Source of the DNA: Qipengyuania sp. ABI-127-1
Lineage (GTDB): Bacteria; Pseudomonadota; Alphaproteobacteria; Sphingomonadales; Sphingomonadaceae
DNA: 64,000 bases
Assembly (NCBI GenBank): GCA_022953095.1
Contig: JALJCR010000001.1
Location: 682,001 to 746,000, forward strand
Direction of reading: 5' to 3'
A program made the position numbers and the translations under genes. Under the pieces are notes generated by a model, which saw only the letters and a list, made by a program, of their open reading frames with translations, was not told where the DNA came from and made no database searches. Every line of letters starts with the position of its first letter. The first letter of the stretch is position 1. This document shows, one piece after another, positions 20,864-30,102 of the stretch.

Positions 20864-21448
20864 ATGGCTAGCGGCGTTGTGCCCTGGGTTCAAAAGGCGG
20901 TTGGCGGAAGTCCGGCCGGGCATGGATTGACGCTTGGAAAGGTGGCGGATGAGCGCGTGATGGGACGTGGCGGCTTCACCCTCAAAAGTGCAGCATTTGC
21001 CCATGGGGGTGAACTCGATCCCTCCTTCACCGCGATCGAAGAAGATTCGGTGGCTCCCCCACTCGAGTGGACGGCGCCGCCACCCGGCACCCAGGAACTG
21101 GTGCTGATCGCCGAGGACGCGGACAAGGGACACGTCCACTGGACCGTCTGGGGCCTGGCGCCACAGAAGGGCAAGCTGATGGAAGGCGAAGTCCCCCCAC
21201 GCACGGGCAAGAACGCCCAGGGCAATTCGGAATGGCTGTTGCCCGATCCGCCGCTGGGCGAAGAACATCGTTACGTTTTCCAGCTTTTTGCGATCGACCT
21301 CCCGCTCACATTGATGCCGGGGGCGACGCATGAGGAACTCGTCCGCAATCTGGACGGACACGTGACCGCCGCCGCGGTTCTCACTGCCCGGTTCGAAGGC
21401 CATGAGGTCGAAGAGCTGGATATCGAGGATCTGGGCGACGTAGAATGA
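20864..21448 (+). CDS. YbhB/YbcL (PEBP) family protein
   Basis: 194 residues; AAGAGGAG lies 7 bases before the ATG. Ligand-pocket motifs of phosphatidylethanolamine-binding proteins are present: SVAPPLEWTAPP, LIAEDADKGHVHWTVWG, then GNSEWLLPDPPLGEEHRYVFQLFA. Bacterial members have no settled function. It is followed after 25 bases by the SWIB gene. Confidence 0.92.
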   Translation: MASGVVPWVQKAVGGSPAGHGLTLGKVADERVMGRGGFTLKSAAFAHGGELDPSFTAIEEDSVAPPLEWTAPPPGTQELVLIAEDADKGHVHWTVWGLAPQKGKLMEGEVPPRTGKNAQGNSEWLLPDPPLGEEHRYVFQLFAIDLPLTLMPGATHEELVRNLDGHVTAAAVLTARFEGHEVEELDIEDLGDVE

Positions 21449-21473
21449 AGCATAGCCAAGGAAAGGATTAGTC

Positions 21474-21725
21474 ATGGCTGGCAAGAACAACGCACTGCAG
21501 AAGCCGGTGAACCTGTCGCCGCAGCTCGAAAATGTGGTCGGCAAGGGTCCGCTGACCCGTGCGCAGGTGACCTCGAAAGTGTGGGATTACATCAAGGCCA
21601 AGGGCCTGCAGGATTCCAACGATAAGCGCATGATCAATCCCGACGACACGCTCGGCGGCGTGATCGGCAAGGAACAGATCTCCATGTTTAAGATGACGGG
21701 CGCCGTCTCGAAGCACATGAGCTAA
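21474..21725 (+). CDS. SWIB/MDM2 domain protein
   Basis: 83 residues, essentially one SWIB domain: LSPQLENVVGKGPLTRAQVT, KVWDYIKAKGLQDSNDKRMI, then DDTLGGVIGKEQISMFKMTG. The fold is best known from eukaryotic chromatin remodelers and occurs in a limited set of bacteria, including alphaproteobacteria and Chlamydia. Its bacterial role is unclear; nucleoid or topoisomerase association has been proposed. GGAAAGGA precedes the ATG. Confidence 0.93.
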   Translation: MAGKNNALQKPVNLSPQLENVVGKGPLTRAQVTSKVWDYIKAKGLQDSNDKRMINPDDTLGGVIGKEQISMFKMTGAVSKHMS

Positions 21726-21732
21726 AGTCTGG

Positions 21733-22131
21733 TTATCGGCGGCGGCACGGCCAGTCCGTGACGCCGCCGGTCCACAGCGCCAGCCAGACAAGAACCGGCT
21801 GCGCGAGCATACGCGGGACGTGGTAACCCAGTCCCAGCCCGCCATCGGGCCGCGCCATGTCGAGTGCGAAATGATGGATGTTCGCCGGAAACACGCAGAT
21901 TGCGTAGAGCGCGAGGCCCACAGCACCCGCGCGGCGCAAGCGCGAATTGGCCCATTGCACCAGCGCTGCCGCGCCGAGCAGTTCGGCAATTCCGGTCCAG
22001 AAAACCACCGCTTGTGGGGCGGGTACCCAGCCCGGCATGATCGCCAGGAACGGTGCCGGATCGGCGAGATGCATATATCCCGCAAAGGCATAGAAAGCAC
22101 CGAGCAGCCAGCGTAGCCCGGTTCGGATCAT
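21733..22131 (-). CDS. DoxX-like membrane protein
   Basis: 132 residues from MIRTGLRWLLGAFYAFAGYM. Four helices and the pattern AFYAFAGYMHLADPAPFLAIMPGWVP fit the DoxX/DUF4345-like family of small inner-membrane proteins. The ATG overlaps the stop of the upstream cupin gene by 4 bases. A link to oxidative stress is known for some DoxX proteins; here it is inference. Confidence 0.75.
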   Translation of the reverse strand: MIRTGLRWLLGAFYAFAGYMHLADPAPFLAIMPGWVPAPQAVVFWTGIAELLGAAALVQWANSRLRRAGAVGLALYAICVFPANIHHFALDMARPDGGLGLGYHVPRMLAQPVLVWLALWTGGVTDWPCRRR

Positions 22132-22565
22132 GTGCCGGGGTGCCAGTCTGCGGCGGCCAGTTCGAAGCCGGAAAATTCGAACCCCGGCGATACGATACAG
22201 GACATGAGCGCGTAGCCAGCCTTGCCTTGCGCCGATCGTGCTGCCTGCCACCAGTGCGGTGGAACGACATGCTGAACCGCCTGCCCGCCGATAACGTCTG
22301 ACCCGAGCAGAACGGTTTCGATGGGGCCGTCGTCACCCTTCGCAAGCGACAATTCGAGCGTGTCGCCCGCATGCCAAAGCCAGATTTCGGCCGCATCGAC
22401 CCGGTGCCAGTGCGAGCCTTGGCCATGTTCGAGGAGGAAATGGATCGCCGTCGCGCTTGCTCGCTGGCCATCGGCGACAGGCGCCCGCCAGGTCTCGCGG
22501 TACCATCCGCCCTCCGGATGTCGCGCCAGACCGAGCTTCTCGATAATCGCCGCGGCGGATGTCAC
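22128..22565 (-). CDS. Cupin protein, DUF985 family
   Basis: 145 residues. The sequence starts MTSAAAIIEKLGLARHPEGGWYRETWRAP, then AIHFLLEHGQGSHWHRVDAAEIWLWHAGD (the cupin metal motif with His residues), HVVPPHWWQAA and SPGFEFSGFELA. DUF985 cupins resemble sugar epimerase folds, but their substrate is unknown. It is coupled on both sides: it overlaps the DUF427 stop upstream and the DoxX-like start downstream. Confidence 0.9.
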   Translation of the reverse strand: MTSAAAIIEKLGLARHPEGGWYRETWRAPVADGQRASATAIHFLLEHGQGSHWHRVDAAEIWLWHAGDTLELSLAKGDDGPIETVLLGSDVIGGQAVQHVVPPHWWQAARSAQGKAGYALMSCIVSPGFEFSGFELAAADWHPGT

Positions 22566-22852
22566 GCCTCGACCACCTCGACGCCGTTCCAGAACGCGAT
22601 CCGGTCCCTGATCTTGGCCGCCGCCTCTTTCGGCTCGGGATAATACCAGGCGGCGTCGGTGTTCATTTCACCGCCGGCATTGATCGAGTAATAGTTCGCC
22701 GTGCCCTTCCACGGGCAGTGGCTGGTCGTCTCACTCGGCACCAGCACGCCGCGCGCGACATCACCCGCCGGGAAATAGTGATTGCCTTCGACGACGACTG
22801 TGTCGTCGCTGCGCGCCAGCGTCTCGCCGTTCCAGCGGGCGGTGATGGTCAT
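22562..22852 (-). CDS. DUF427 domain protein
   Basis: 96 residues; GGAAAGG is 8 bases before the ATG. The sequence MTITARWNGETLARSDDTVVVEGNHYFP, then SHCPWKGTANYYSI and YYPEPKEAAAKIRDRIAFWNG is the full DUF427 signature. Fungal and bacterial members are small beta-rich proteins of unknown function. It is first of a three-gene coupled set with the cupin and DoxX-like genes. Confidence 0.93.
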   Translation of the reverse strand: MTITARWNGETLARSDDTVVVEGNHYFPAGDVARGVLVPSETTSHCPWKGTANYYSINAGGEMNTDAAWYYPEPKEAAAKIRDRIAFWNGVEVVEA

Positions 22853-22920
22853 GAATGAGGCCTTTCCTTGCCGATCCTCTTTGCTAGGACAGCCCGCAAG
22901 ATGATAAGGGGTTCCTGAAT

Positions 22921-24198
22921 ATGCGCCAATTTCTGTTTGCCACCGCTGCTGCAACCGCTCTTGCCATCGCGGGTCCGGCGTCCGCCCAGAACGGTGCGGA
23001 GAAAACAGCCGCCGCGGCGCTCGAAGCGGCGCCGGTGTGGGACGGTCATAACGACGTGCCGATCCAGCTACGCTCGCGTTTGGGCAACCGGATCAACGAT
23101 TTCGATTTCCGCGATACGCTGGATACCGCGCGTGACGGGCGCAGCGCCATGCATTCCGACCTGTTGCGCCTGCGCCAGGGCAAGGTCGGGGCGCAGTGGT
23201 GGTCGGTCTATGTCAGCGCCAGCCTGCCCGAACCCGAAGCGGTACAGGCGACCATCGAGCAGATCGATGTGACCAAACGGCTGATCGCGCGCTATCCCGA
23301 CGATCTGCAACTGGCGCTGACCGCCGACGATGTCGAACAGGCGATGGAAGCGGGCCGGATCGCTTCGCTTCTGGGCATGGAGGGCGGCCATTCCATCGGC
23401 TCGAGCCTCGCCGTGCTGCGCCAAATGTACGATATGGGCGCGCGCTACATGACGCTGACGCATGGCAAGACGTTGAGCTGGGCCGACAGCGCGACCGACG
23501 CGCCCAGGCATGACGGGCTCAACGCCTTCGGCATGGACGTGGTGCGCGAGATGAACCGCATCGGTATGCTGGTTGATCTCAGCCATGTGAGCGAAGCGGC
23601 AATGCACGATGCGCTCGACGTGGCGAAGGCTCCGGTCATTTTCAGCCATTCGGGTGCGCGGGCGATCAACGGCCATCTGCGCAACGTGCCCGATGGCGTT
23701 CTCGCCCGTCTGCCTGAAAATGGCGGGCTCGTGATGGTGGTCGCGCTGCCGTGGTTCATCACCGAAGACCTGCGCAACCATGCTGCCGACCGCGCGGCGG
23801 AGAAGGCGCGGCTCGAAGCGCTCCTTCCCGGCCTGCCCGACACGGTGGAGGCGCAACTGGCGAAATGGGATGCCGAAAATCGCCCGCCGGTTTCGACCAT
23901 TTCCGACATGGCCGACCATATTGATCATATTCGTGATGTCGCGGGGATCGATCATATCGGGATTGGCGGCGATTACGACGGCATGCCCACCGGCCCGATC
24001 GGGATGGAGGATGTAACCGGCTATCCGGCGCTGTTCGTCGAACTGGCCAAGCGCGGCTATTCGCAGGAGGATCTCGAGAAGATCGCCTCGCGTAATATGA
24101 TGCGGGTGATGCGCGATGCCGAGATCTATGCGGCGAGCGTGGGCGACATGGTTCCGTTCGAATATGCCGCGGGCGAGCCGCGCGACGCTGGCGAATAG
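22921..24198 (+). CDS. Membrane dipeptidase (peptidase M19), exported
   Basis: 425 residues with a signal peptide ending GPASAQ. Zinc ligands of the M19 family are visible: DGHNDVP (H and D), the bridging Glu in LLGMEGGHS, His in LVDLSHVSE, and His in VIFSHSGAR; GIGGDYDGM closes the site. It hydrolyses dipeptides, possibly from peptidoglycan or D-amino acid peptides, in the periplasm. Confidence 0.95.
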   Translation: MRQFLFATAAATALAIAGPASAQNGAEKTAAAALEAAPVWDGHNDVPIQLRSRLGNRINDFDFRDTLDTARDGRSAMHSDLLRLRQGKVGAQWWSVYVSASLPEPEAVQATIEQIDVTKRLIARYPDDLQLALTADDVEQAMEAGRIASLLGMEGGHSIGSSLAVLRQMYDMGARYMTLTHGKTLSWADSATDAPRHDGLNAFGMDVVREMNRIGMLVDLSHVSEAAMHDALDVAKAPVIFSHSGARAINGHLRNVPDGVLARLPENGGLVMVVALPWFITEDLRNHAADRAAEKARLEALLPGLPDTVEAQLAKWDAENRPPVSTISDMADHIDHIRDVAGIDHIGIGGDYDGMPTGPIGMEDVTGYPALFVELAKRGYSQEDLEKIASRNMMRVMRDAEIYAASVGDMVPFEYAAGEPRDAGE

Positions 24199-24201
24199 GC
24201 G

Positions 24202-24687
24202 TCAGCGGAGCTTCCCGTCCTCGCCTTCGAGGCGGCCGAGTATGCGGACGAAGAAGGCGGTCGACCATCCCAGCAGGATGATGCCGACCACGCCTTCCAA
24301 TGCCGCGACCATGCGCCATTCCTGATGGATCGAAGCATCCGAGTAGCCGATCGTCGCATAGCTGATGGTCGAGAAATACAGCGCCTCGCTGAAGGAATGC
24401 AGCGCGCCTAGGTAGTCGTAGAGGAAGGCGAACAGCCAGATTTCGACGAAGTGGATGAAGATGATCGCGAACACGGCGATCAGCGTGAATCCCGCCCCGG
24501 TGACGGACAAGGGGCGCAGTTTCTCGAACCGCTCGGTCATCCGTTCTCCGGAAAGAATGCGCTGGATCGTGAACAGGCCCATGCCGTGAATGACGACGCA
24601 TACTGCGATCATCGCGGCACCTATCAGCAATTGCTGATTGAAGGTCGCGCTGATGACCTGGGCATTATCGGGCAGGCTGCTGGTCAT
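24202..24687 (-). CDS. Two-TM potassium channel family protein
   Basis: 161 residues. Helices lie at about 20-42, 60-90 and 125-150. The pore loop ALYFSTISYATIGYSD carries the selectivity-filter variant TIGYSD. It lacks a voltage sensor or RCK domain. It is the last gene of a chain of tiny coupled genes: its ATG overlaps the stop of the 38-aa gene (ATGA). Confidence 0.85.
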   Translation of the reverse strand: MTSSLPDNAQVISATFNQQLLIGAAMIAVCVVIHGMGLFTIQRILSGERMTERFEKLRPLSVTGAGFTLIAVFAIIFIHFVEIWLFAFLYDYLGALHSFSEALYFSTISYATIGYSDASIHQEWRMVAALEGVVGIILLGWSTAFFVRILGRLEGEDGKLR

Positions 24688-24800
24688 CGCTTTGCGAGCG
24701 TCAGCGGGTCACGCTCGCCATCGTAGAACCGATCCAGCGCATCGACGCATGGTTGCGCGTCGTCATCGCTGCAAAATTCGTAGCCTATGCGGCGGGCCAT
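24684..24800 (-). CDS. 38-aa protein coupled to the potassium channel
   Basis: MARRIGYEFCSDDDAQPCVD then ALDRFYDGERDPLTLAKR. The start shares one base with the DUF3008 stop and the stop overlaps the channel start by 4, so it is sandwiched in a coupled operon, good evidence that it is translated. Two Cys are present; function is unknown. Confidence 0.6.
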   Translation of the reverse strand: MARRIGYEFCSDDDAQPCVDALDRFYDGERDPLTLAKR

Positions 24801-24991
24801 CAATCCCCGTCCGCGTTTTCCGGCAGGTCGGAGCGGTCGGTGGATGCCATTTCCTCCAGCTCTTTTTCGCTCATACCGTCATACATCTGCCGGGATGCAC
24901 CCTGGAGGTCACCGATATCGGTTTCCCCGCGCTTGGCCGCCAGCGCCGCACCGGCGGCTCGCTGCTGGGCCTTGCTTTTGGCTTCCGGCAT
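24800..24991 (-). CDS. DUF3008 family small protein
   Basis: 63 residues, MPEAKSKAQQRAAGAALAAK then RGETDIGDLQGASRQMYDGM. The KSKAQQRAAGAALAAKRGE start is the family hallmark. The protein is small, soluble and of unknown function, often beside other stress-type small genes. Its stop shares one base with the start of the 38-aa gene. Confidence 0.88.
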   Translation of the reverse strand: MPEAKSKAQQRAAGAALAAKRGETDIGDLQGASRQMYDGMSEKELEEMASTDRSDLPENADGD

Positions 24992-24994
24992 GGT

Positions 24995-25222
24995 TCAGTC
25001 CTGCGCTTCGAGTTCGCTGCCGCGCTTGAGCACCTCGTCGCCATCATCCTGCCGGATGAGATAGGCCGGATTGTCCTCGTCTCCGCTTTTGGTGACCTCG
25101 GTACCTTGCAAGGTGCGGGTAACTTCGCGCTCGAAACGCTCCTTGATCTGGCCGCAACCGGTGCCGTCGCCCCAGTTCCATTTGACGTATTGGTTGGCCT
25201 GGAAGCTGTTGGGATGGCTCAT
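24995..25222 (-). CDS. DUF2945 (HVA1/TUDOR-like) small protein
   Basis: 75 residues. The pattern YVKWNWGDGTGCGQIKERFE, then EVTRTLQGTEVTKSGDEDNP and LIRQDDGDEVLKRGSEL is typical of DUF2945, a small beta-barrel domain. Function is unknown. It is three bases upstream of DUF3008 in the same direction. Confidence 0.9.
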   Translation of the reverse strand: MSHPNSFQANQYVKWNWGDGTGCGQIKERFEREVTRTLQGTEVTKSGDEDNPAYLIRQDDGDEVLKRGSELEAQD

Positions 25223-25244
25223 GCGACCTCACTCCTTGAAACGG

Positions 25245-25574
25245 TCAATTCTCGATAACTTCGAGCCCGTCCTCAATCCTGGTCTGATCCCCGTCGGGCG
25301 CCGCGACCTGATCGTCCCCCAGATCGGTCTCGCCATCGATTCCCACGATGCTGTCGGTGCTGTCGCCATCATCTTCCATGGAGGATATCTGCCCGCTGAC
25401 CGTGCCTTCTTCCTCGACATCGCCGGTCGACAGTGCGGGGATGATCCAGACGATCGACATCAGGATAAGCGCGAGCAACAGCCCGCCTGCCAGCACCCAA
25501 CGCACCACACCCTCTTTCGAGCCGCCGCTCGCCTCGGTGCCGGTAACGTGGACTTCTTCGCCTTCTTTGCGCAC
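25245..25574 (-). CDS. Single-pass membrane protein with acidic periplasmic tail
   Basis: 109 residues. There is one helix (VVRWVLAGGLLLALILMSIVWI, about 23-44), a basic-poor short N-terminus and a strongly acidic tail (SMEDDGDSTDSIVGIDGETD). It has no recognised domain. It is likely the first gene of the run to the K+ channel (22 bases before DUF2945). Confidence 0.7.
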   Translation of the reverse strand: MRKEGEEVHVTGTEASGGSKEGVVRWVLAGGLLLALILMSIVWIIPALSTGDVEEEGTVSGQISSMEDDGDSTDSIVGIDGETDLGDDQVAAPDGDQTRIEDGLEVIEN

Positions 25575-25654
25575 GTGGTTCTACTCCCTGAATATCTTGC
25601 GATCCCGCAGTTTCTGGGAGGTTTACGCTCACGCGGCGCGAATGTTCCGGAAGT

Positions 25655-26479
25655 TCAGTCGCGCAGGAGGTCGTTGATCCCGGTCTTTTCGCGCGTTTGC
25701 GCATCCACCGTTTTGACGATCACTGCGCAAGCGAGGCCGGGGCCGCCATCCTTGCCGGGCATGGTGCCGGGTACGACCACCGAGAAGGGCGGGAGATGGC
25801 CGCGAATGACTTCGCCGGTCTCGCGATAGACGATCTTGGTCGACTGGGTGATGAATACGCCCATCGAAACCACGCAGCCTTCACCGACGATCACACCCTC
25901 GACGATTTCCGAACGCGCGCCGATGAAGCAATTGTCGCCGATGATGGTCGGATTGGCCTGCATCGGTTCGAGCACGCCGCCAATGCCCGCCCCTGCCGAG
26001 ATATGGCAGTTCTCGCCGATCTGCGCGCAGCTGCCGATACTGGCCCAAGTGTCGACCATAGTGCCCTTGCCGACATAGGCACCGATATTGACGAAGCTGG
26101 GCATGAGCACGCAGCCGGGCGCGATATAGGCGCCTTCGCGGGCGATTGCGCCGGGCACGACGCGGAAGCCCGCCTCGCGGAAACGCGCATCGTCCCATCC
26201 GGCGAACTTGCTCGGCACCTTGTCGAAGGCGGGGTGGCCTGCGCTGCCGCAATCCATCACGCGGTTGTCGTTGAGGCGGAAGCTGAGCAGCACCGCTTTC
26301 TTGAGCCACTGGTTGACCGTCCAGCCGCCCTTGCCGTCGGGCTCGGCAACGCGGCCCTCGCCGCTGTCGAGCAGGGCCAGCGCCGCCTCGACCGCCTCGC
26401 GCACATCGGCGCTTTGCGGCGTGACATTGGCGCGGTCGTCCCACGCGGCGGTGATGCGGTTTTCGAGGTCGGTGCTCAT
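25655..26479 (-). CDS. dapD: Tetrahydrodipicolinate N-succinyltransferase DapD
   Basis: 274 residues. It transfers succinyl from succinyl-CoA to tetrahydrodipicolinate in lysine/diaminopimelate synthesis. The N-terminal helical part ([11 protein letters not shown]) is followed by left-handed beta-helix hexapeptide repeats ([20 protein letters not shown], then [20 protein letters not shown]). The start [10 protein letters not shown] gives the normal family length. It stands alone; dapE and dapB are elsewhere in this window. Confidence 0.98.
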   Translation of the reverse strand: MSTDLENRITAAWDDRANVTPQSADVREAVEAALALLDSGEGRVAEPDGKGGWTVNQWLKKAVLLSFRLNDNRVMDCGSAGHPAFDKVPSKFAGWDDARFREAGFRVVPGAIAREGAYIAPGCVLMPSFVNIGAYVGKGTMVDTWASIGSCAQIGENCHISAGAGIGGVLEPMQANPTIIGDNCFIGARSEIVEGVIVGEGCVVSMGVFITQSTKIVYRETGEVIRGHLPPFSVVVPGTMPGKDGGPGLACAVIVKTVDAQTREKTGINDLLRD

Positions 26480-26528
26480 GCTGGTCTCCGGTTCACGTTC
26501 GGAAGCGGTCGTTAGCAGGCCCGCGTCG

Positions 26529-27605
26529 CTAGTCCATCCCCGCCGCTTGCGCGAACTCATAGGCGCGGTCGATCAGCGGCGCGACGCGTTCGGACATGGA
26601 TTTCGCATGCGCGGAAGATGCGGTGCCGTCGATCACGCGCTTCTTGATGCCCTGCATGATCCCGGCCAGGCGGAAGAGATTGTAGGCGAAATACCAATCC
26701 ATCGGCGGGACCGGATAGCCGGTCTTGCCAACGTAACGGTCGACCGCTTCCTGCTGCGACGGGATGCCCAGCTCCTCGAGATCCAGCCCCAGCAGCCCCG
26801 CGCGCCCGTCATGCGGGTTGTGCCAGTTGAGCATGAGATAGCTGAAGTCGGCGATCGGATCGCCCAGAGTCGACAGTTCCCAGTCGAGCACGGCAAGGAC
26901 ACGGTTGGCGTCCTTCTCGAATATCATGTTGTCGAGCCGGTAATCGCCATGCACGACGCTGCTCTCATGCTGCGGCGGGATGGTCTGCGGCAGCCATTCG
27001 ATCAGCCGCTCCATTTTCGGCATATGCTCGGTTTCGGACAGCTTGTATTGCTTCGACCAGCGGCTGATCTGGCGCGCGCAATAGTCGGTCGGCTTGCCAT
27101 AATCGCCGAGGCCGATCTGGTCGGGCTTGCGAAGGTGCAGCTCGGCCATGGTGTCGATCATGGCGTTATAGATTTCGCGCCTCTCCTCGGGCGAATAATC
27201 GGGCAGCGCACCGTTCCACAAGCTGCGCCCATCGGCGAGGCCCATGACGAAGAACTTGGCTCCGATCACCTCGATGTCTTCGCACAGGCCATAGGTCTTC
27301 GGCACGGGAAAGCCGGTCGGCCCCAGCGCGTGCATGGCCTTGTATTCGCGGTCGACGGCATGCGCGCTCGGCAGCAGCTTGCCGAAGGGCTGGCGCCTGA
27401 GCACGTAGGACCGGCCCGGCGTATCGATGCGATAGGTCGGGTTCGACTGCCCGCCCTTGAACTTCGAATAGCTGATCGGGCCGGCGAAGCCCTCGACATG
27501 GGCCGCGAACCACGCGGTCAGCGCGTCCATATCGAGCCGGTCGGCCTCGGGCACTTCCACGGTGCCGACCATCTCCTTGTCGAAATCGATCGCCTTCTCG
27601 CTCAT
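26529..27605 (-). CDS. APH-type phosphotransferase, ACAD10/LvaA-like kinase
   Basis: 358 residues. Features of the ACAD10/11 N-terminal kinase family are present: [12 protein letters not shown] (ATP loop), [20 protein letters not shown] (Lys and Glu), [12 protein letters not shown] (catalytic loop), [20 protein letters not shown] (metal Asp). Relatives phosphorylate the 4-hydroxy group of hydroxyacyl-CoAs so that a partner ACAD can eliminate phosphate; LvaA in levulinate catabolism is the model. An ACAD gene of the matching type lies two genes upstream. The start overlaps the alcohol dehydrogenase stop by one base. Confidence 0.88.
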   Translation of the reverse strand: MSEKAIDFDKEMVGTVEVPEADRLDMDALTAWFAAHVEGFAGPISYSKFKGGQSNPTYRIDTPGRSYVLRRQPFGKLLPSAHAVDREYKAMHALGPTGFPVPKTYGLCEDIEVIGAKFFVMGLADGRSLWNGALPDYSPEERREIYNAMIDTMAELHLRKPDQIGLGDYGKPTDYCARQISRWSKQYKLSETEHMPKMERLIEWLPQTIPPQHESSVVHGDYRLDNMIFEKDANRVLAVLDWELSTLGDPIADFSYLMLNWHNPHDGRAGLLGLDLEELGIPSQQEAVDRYVGKTGYPVPPMDWYFAYNLFRLAGIMQGIKKRVIDGTASSAHAKSMSERVAPLIDRAYEFAQAAGMD

Positions 27606-28693
27606 CAGTCGAACACCACCACGCTGCGCGCCGAATGGCCGCTCTTCATCTTTTCGAAGCCTTCGTTGATCTTCTCCAGCGGAATACGCTCGGCGATGAT
27701 CGTGTCGAGATCGAGCAGGCCGCGCATGTAGAAATCGACCAGGCGCGGCAGGTCCACCGGGAAATGGTTCATTCCCATGATCGCGCCCTGCAGCTTCTTG
27801 CCCGAGAGCAGGTCCATCGCGCCGAGGCCGACCTTGCAGTCCAAGGGCATCATGCCGAGGATCGTGGCCGTGCCGCCGCGGCGCAGGATTTTCACCGCGA
27901 GATCGGCGCTGGCCTGCCGTCCGACGGCCTCGATCGCGTGGTGCACGCCGCCGCCGGAAATCTTCATGACCTGTTCCACCGCATCGGCGGCCATGGCATC
28001 GACCGTGTGGGTTGCGCCGAGCACTTCGGCGAGCTGGCGTTTTTCGGGCAGCGGGTCGATCGCGATGACCTTGCCCGCCCCGGCGATCTTGGCGGCGTTG
28101 ATCGTGGCAAGGCCGACACCGCCGCAACCGACCACGGCCACAGCTTCACCCGGTACGACAGAACAGGCGTTGAAAATCGCGCCAGCGCCGGTCGTAACCG
28201 CGCAGCCGATAATGGCCGCACGGTCGAGGGGCATGTCCTTGTCGATGGCAACGCAGGCGTTTTCGTGGATCAGCATCTGTTCGCAGAAGGCCGACAGGTT
28301 GAGCATCTGCCCCACCGGTCCGCTGCCGTCGGCGCGCATGATGCGGGGCGGGGCATCCTGCGCGCGGCGGGTATCGGCGCCCATGCACAATGCCATGCGC
28401 CCGGTGACGCAGAACTCGCAATGCCCGCAAAAGGCGGACAGGCAGGAGACCACGTGATCGCCTGGCTTGACCGTCTTCACCTCGCTGCCGACTGCGCGCA
28501 CCACGCCCGCCGCTTCATGGCCGGGAATGGCCGGCAGCGGGTGCGGATAAGCGCCTTCGATGAAGTGCAGGTCGGAATGGCACAGCCCGCAGGCCTTGGT
28601 GTCGATCAGGACCTCATGCGGGGCCGGGTCGGCAAGTTCGACCTCGCCGATGGTGAGCGCGCCGACGGATTCGAGGATTGCTGCCTTGGCCAT
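27605..28693 (-). CDS. Zinc-dependent alcohol dehydrogenase
   Basis: 362 residues. Catalytic zinc site GLCHSDLH and GHEAAG; structural zinc Cys cluster CGHCEFCVTGRMALC; nucleotide fold AVVGCGGVGLATINAAK. It is of the NAD-linked type that includes class III and long-chain alcohol dehydrogenases. It is sandwiched between the kinase and ACAD genes with one-base overlaps on both sides, so it probably oxidises an alcohol intermediate of the same pathway. Confidence 0.93.
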   Translation of the reverse strand: MAKAAILESVGALTIGEVELADPAPHEVLIDTKACGLCHSDLHFIEGAYPHPLPAIPGHEAAGVVRAVGSEVKTVKPGDHVVSCLSAFCGHCEFCVTGRMALCMGADTRRAQDAPPRIMRADGSGPVGQMLNLSAFCEQMLIHENACVAIDKDMPLDRAAIIGCAVTTGAGAIFNACSVVPGEAVAVVGCGGVGLATINAAKIAGAGKVIAIDPLPEKRQLAEVLGATHTVDAMAADAVEQVMKISGGGVHHAIEAVGRQASADLAVKILRRGGTATILGMMPLDCKVGLGAMDLLSGKKLQGAIMGMNHFPVDLPRLVDFYMRGLLDLDTIIAERIPLEKINEGFEKMKSGHSARSVVVFD

Positions 28694-30027
28694 CAGCGCG
28701 CCACTCCCATATCGCCCGAGCTGAGATGATCGTCACCCGAAGTCGGTGCCGCGCCTTCGCGCAGGGCATTGGCGGTCGGCCCCTTCTCGGGCAGGTGTTT
28801 GGCGAATTCCATGCGTGCGATCGAGCGGGCGTGAACTTCGTCCGGACCATCGGCCAGCCGCAGCGTGCGCTGGTGCGCATAGGCGTTGGCGAGGCCGTAA
28901 TCGTCGGACACGCCGCCGCCGCCATGCGCCTGGATCGCATCGTCGATGATCTTCAGCGCCATGGTCGGCGCCTGGACCTTGATCATCGCGATTTCCTGCT
29001 TGGCGGCCTTGTTGCCGACCTTGTCCATCATGTCGGCCGCCTTGAGGCAGAGCAGGCGGGTCATGTCGATGTCGATGCGGGCGCGGGCCACGCGTTCTTC
29101 CCAGACCGAATGCTTGTAGATCGGCTTGCCGAAGGCTTCGCGCTCCTGCAGCCGCTTGCACATCTTGTGCAGCGCCTCTTCGGCGACGCCGATGGTGCGC
29201 ATGCAGTGATGGATGCGGCCCGGGCCGAGGCGGCCCTGCGCGATCTCGAAGCCGCGGCCTTCGCCCAGCAGCATATTGTCCACCGGGACGCGCACGTCCT
29301 TCAGTTCGACTTCCATATGGCCGTGCGGCGCATCGTCATAGCCAAACACCGGCAGGTGGCGCAGGATCGTCACGCCCGGCGCGTCCATCGGCATCAGGAT
29401 CATCGATTGCTGCGCATGGCGCCCTGCCGAAAAATCGGTCTTGCCCATCACGATGGCGACCTTGCAGCGCGGATCACCCACGCCCGAGGACCACCACTTG
29501 CGGCCATTGATGACGTATTCGTCACCGTCGCGTTCGATCCGAGTCTCGATATTGGTCGCGTCCGAGGAGGCGGTGAAGGGCTCGGTCATGAGGAAGGCAG
29601 AGCGGATCTCGCCATTCATCAGCGGTGTCAGCCATTCGTCTTTCTGCGCACGCGTGCCATAGCGGTGGAACACTTCCATATTGCCGGTATCCGGCGCGGA
29701 GCAGTTGAACACTTCCGAAGCGAATCCGATGCGCCCCATCTCTTCGGCGCATAGCGCATATTCGAGATTGGTCAGGCCCGGGCCTTCGAATTCGAAACTT
29801 TCTTCGACATGGTGATGCCCGTCATTGCGCGGCGGCATGAACAGGTTCCAGATGCCTTCCTTCTTGGCCTTGGCCTTGAGGTCCTCGACCACCTGGATGA
29901 CCTTCCAGCGCTCGCCCTCAGCGTCCTGCGCCTTGTAGGTCGGGACGGCGGGGCGGACATGCTCTTCGATGAAGTTCTTCACCCGGTCGCGCCAGTATGC
30001 TTGCCGTTCTGTCGGTTCGAAATCCAT
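28693..30027 (-). CDS. Acyl-CoA dehydrogenase, ACAD10/11 (LvaC-like)
   Basis: 444 residues from [19 protein letters not shown]. Flavin and substrate motifs include [39 protein letters not shown] and [20 protein letters not shown]. Length and the pairing with an APH-type kinase fit the ACAD10/11 branch that dephosphorylates/dehydrates 4-phosphoryloxyacyl-CoA. It is the first gene of the coupled trio ACAD-ADH-kinase. Confidence 0.92.
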   Translation of the reverse strand: MDFEPTERQAYWRDRVKNFIEEHVRPAVPTYKAQDAEGERWKVIQVVEDLKAKAKKEGIWNLFMPPRNDGHHHVEESFEFEGPGLTNLEYALCAEEMGRIGFASEVFNCSAPDTGNMEVFHRYGTRAQKDEWLTPLMNGEIRSAFLMTEPFTASSDATNIETRIERDGDEYVINGRKWWSSGVGDPRCKVAIVMGKTDFSAGRHAQQSMILMPMDAPGVTILRHLPVFGYDDAPHGHMEVELKDVRVPVDNMLLGEGRGFEIAQGRLGPGRIHHCMRTIGVAEEALHKMCKRLQEREAFGKPIYKHSVWEERVARARIDIDMTRLLCLKAADMMDKVGNKAAKQEIAMIKVQAPTMALKIIDDAIQAHGGGGVSDDYGLANAYAHQRTLRLADGPDEVHARSIARMEFAKHLPEKGPTANALREGAAPTSGDDHLSSGDMGVAR

Positions 30028-30102
30028 CGTGGTGTCCTCTTCTCTCTTCGTATCGGTTGCTTTGCGAAACTGGCACGACAAACCGCTCGCGCCAAGCTCT
30101 AA

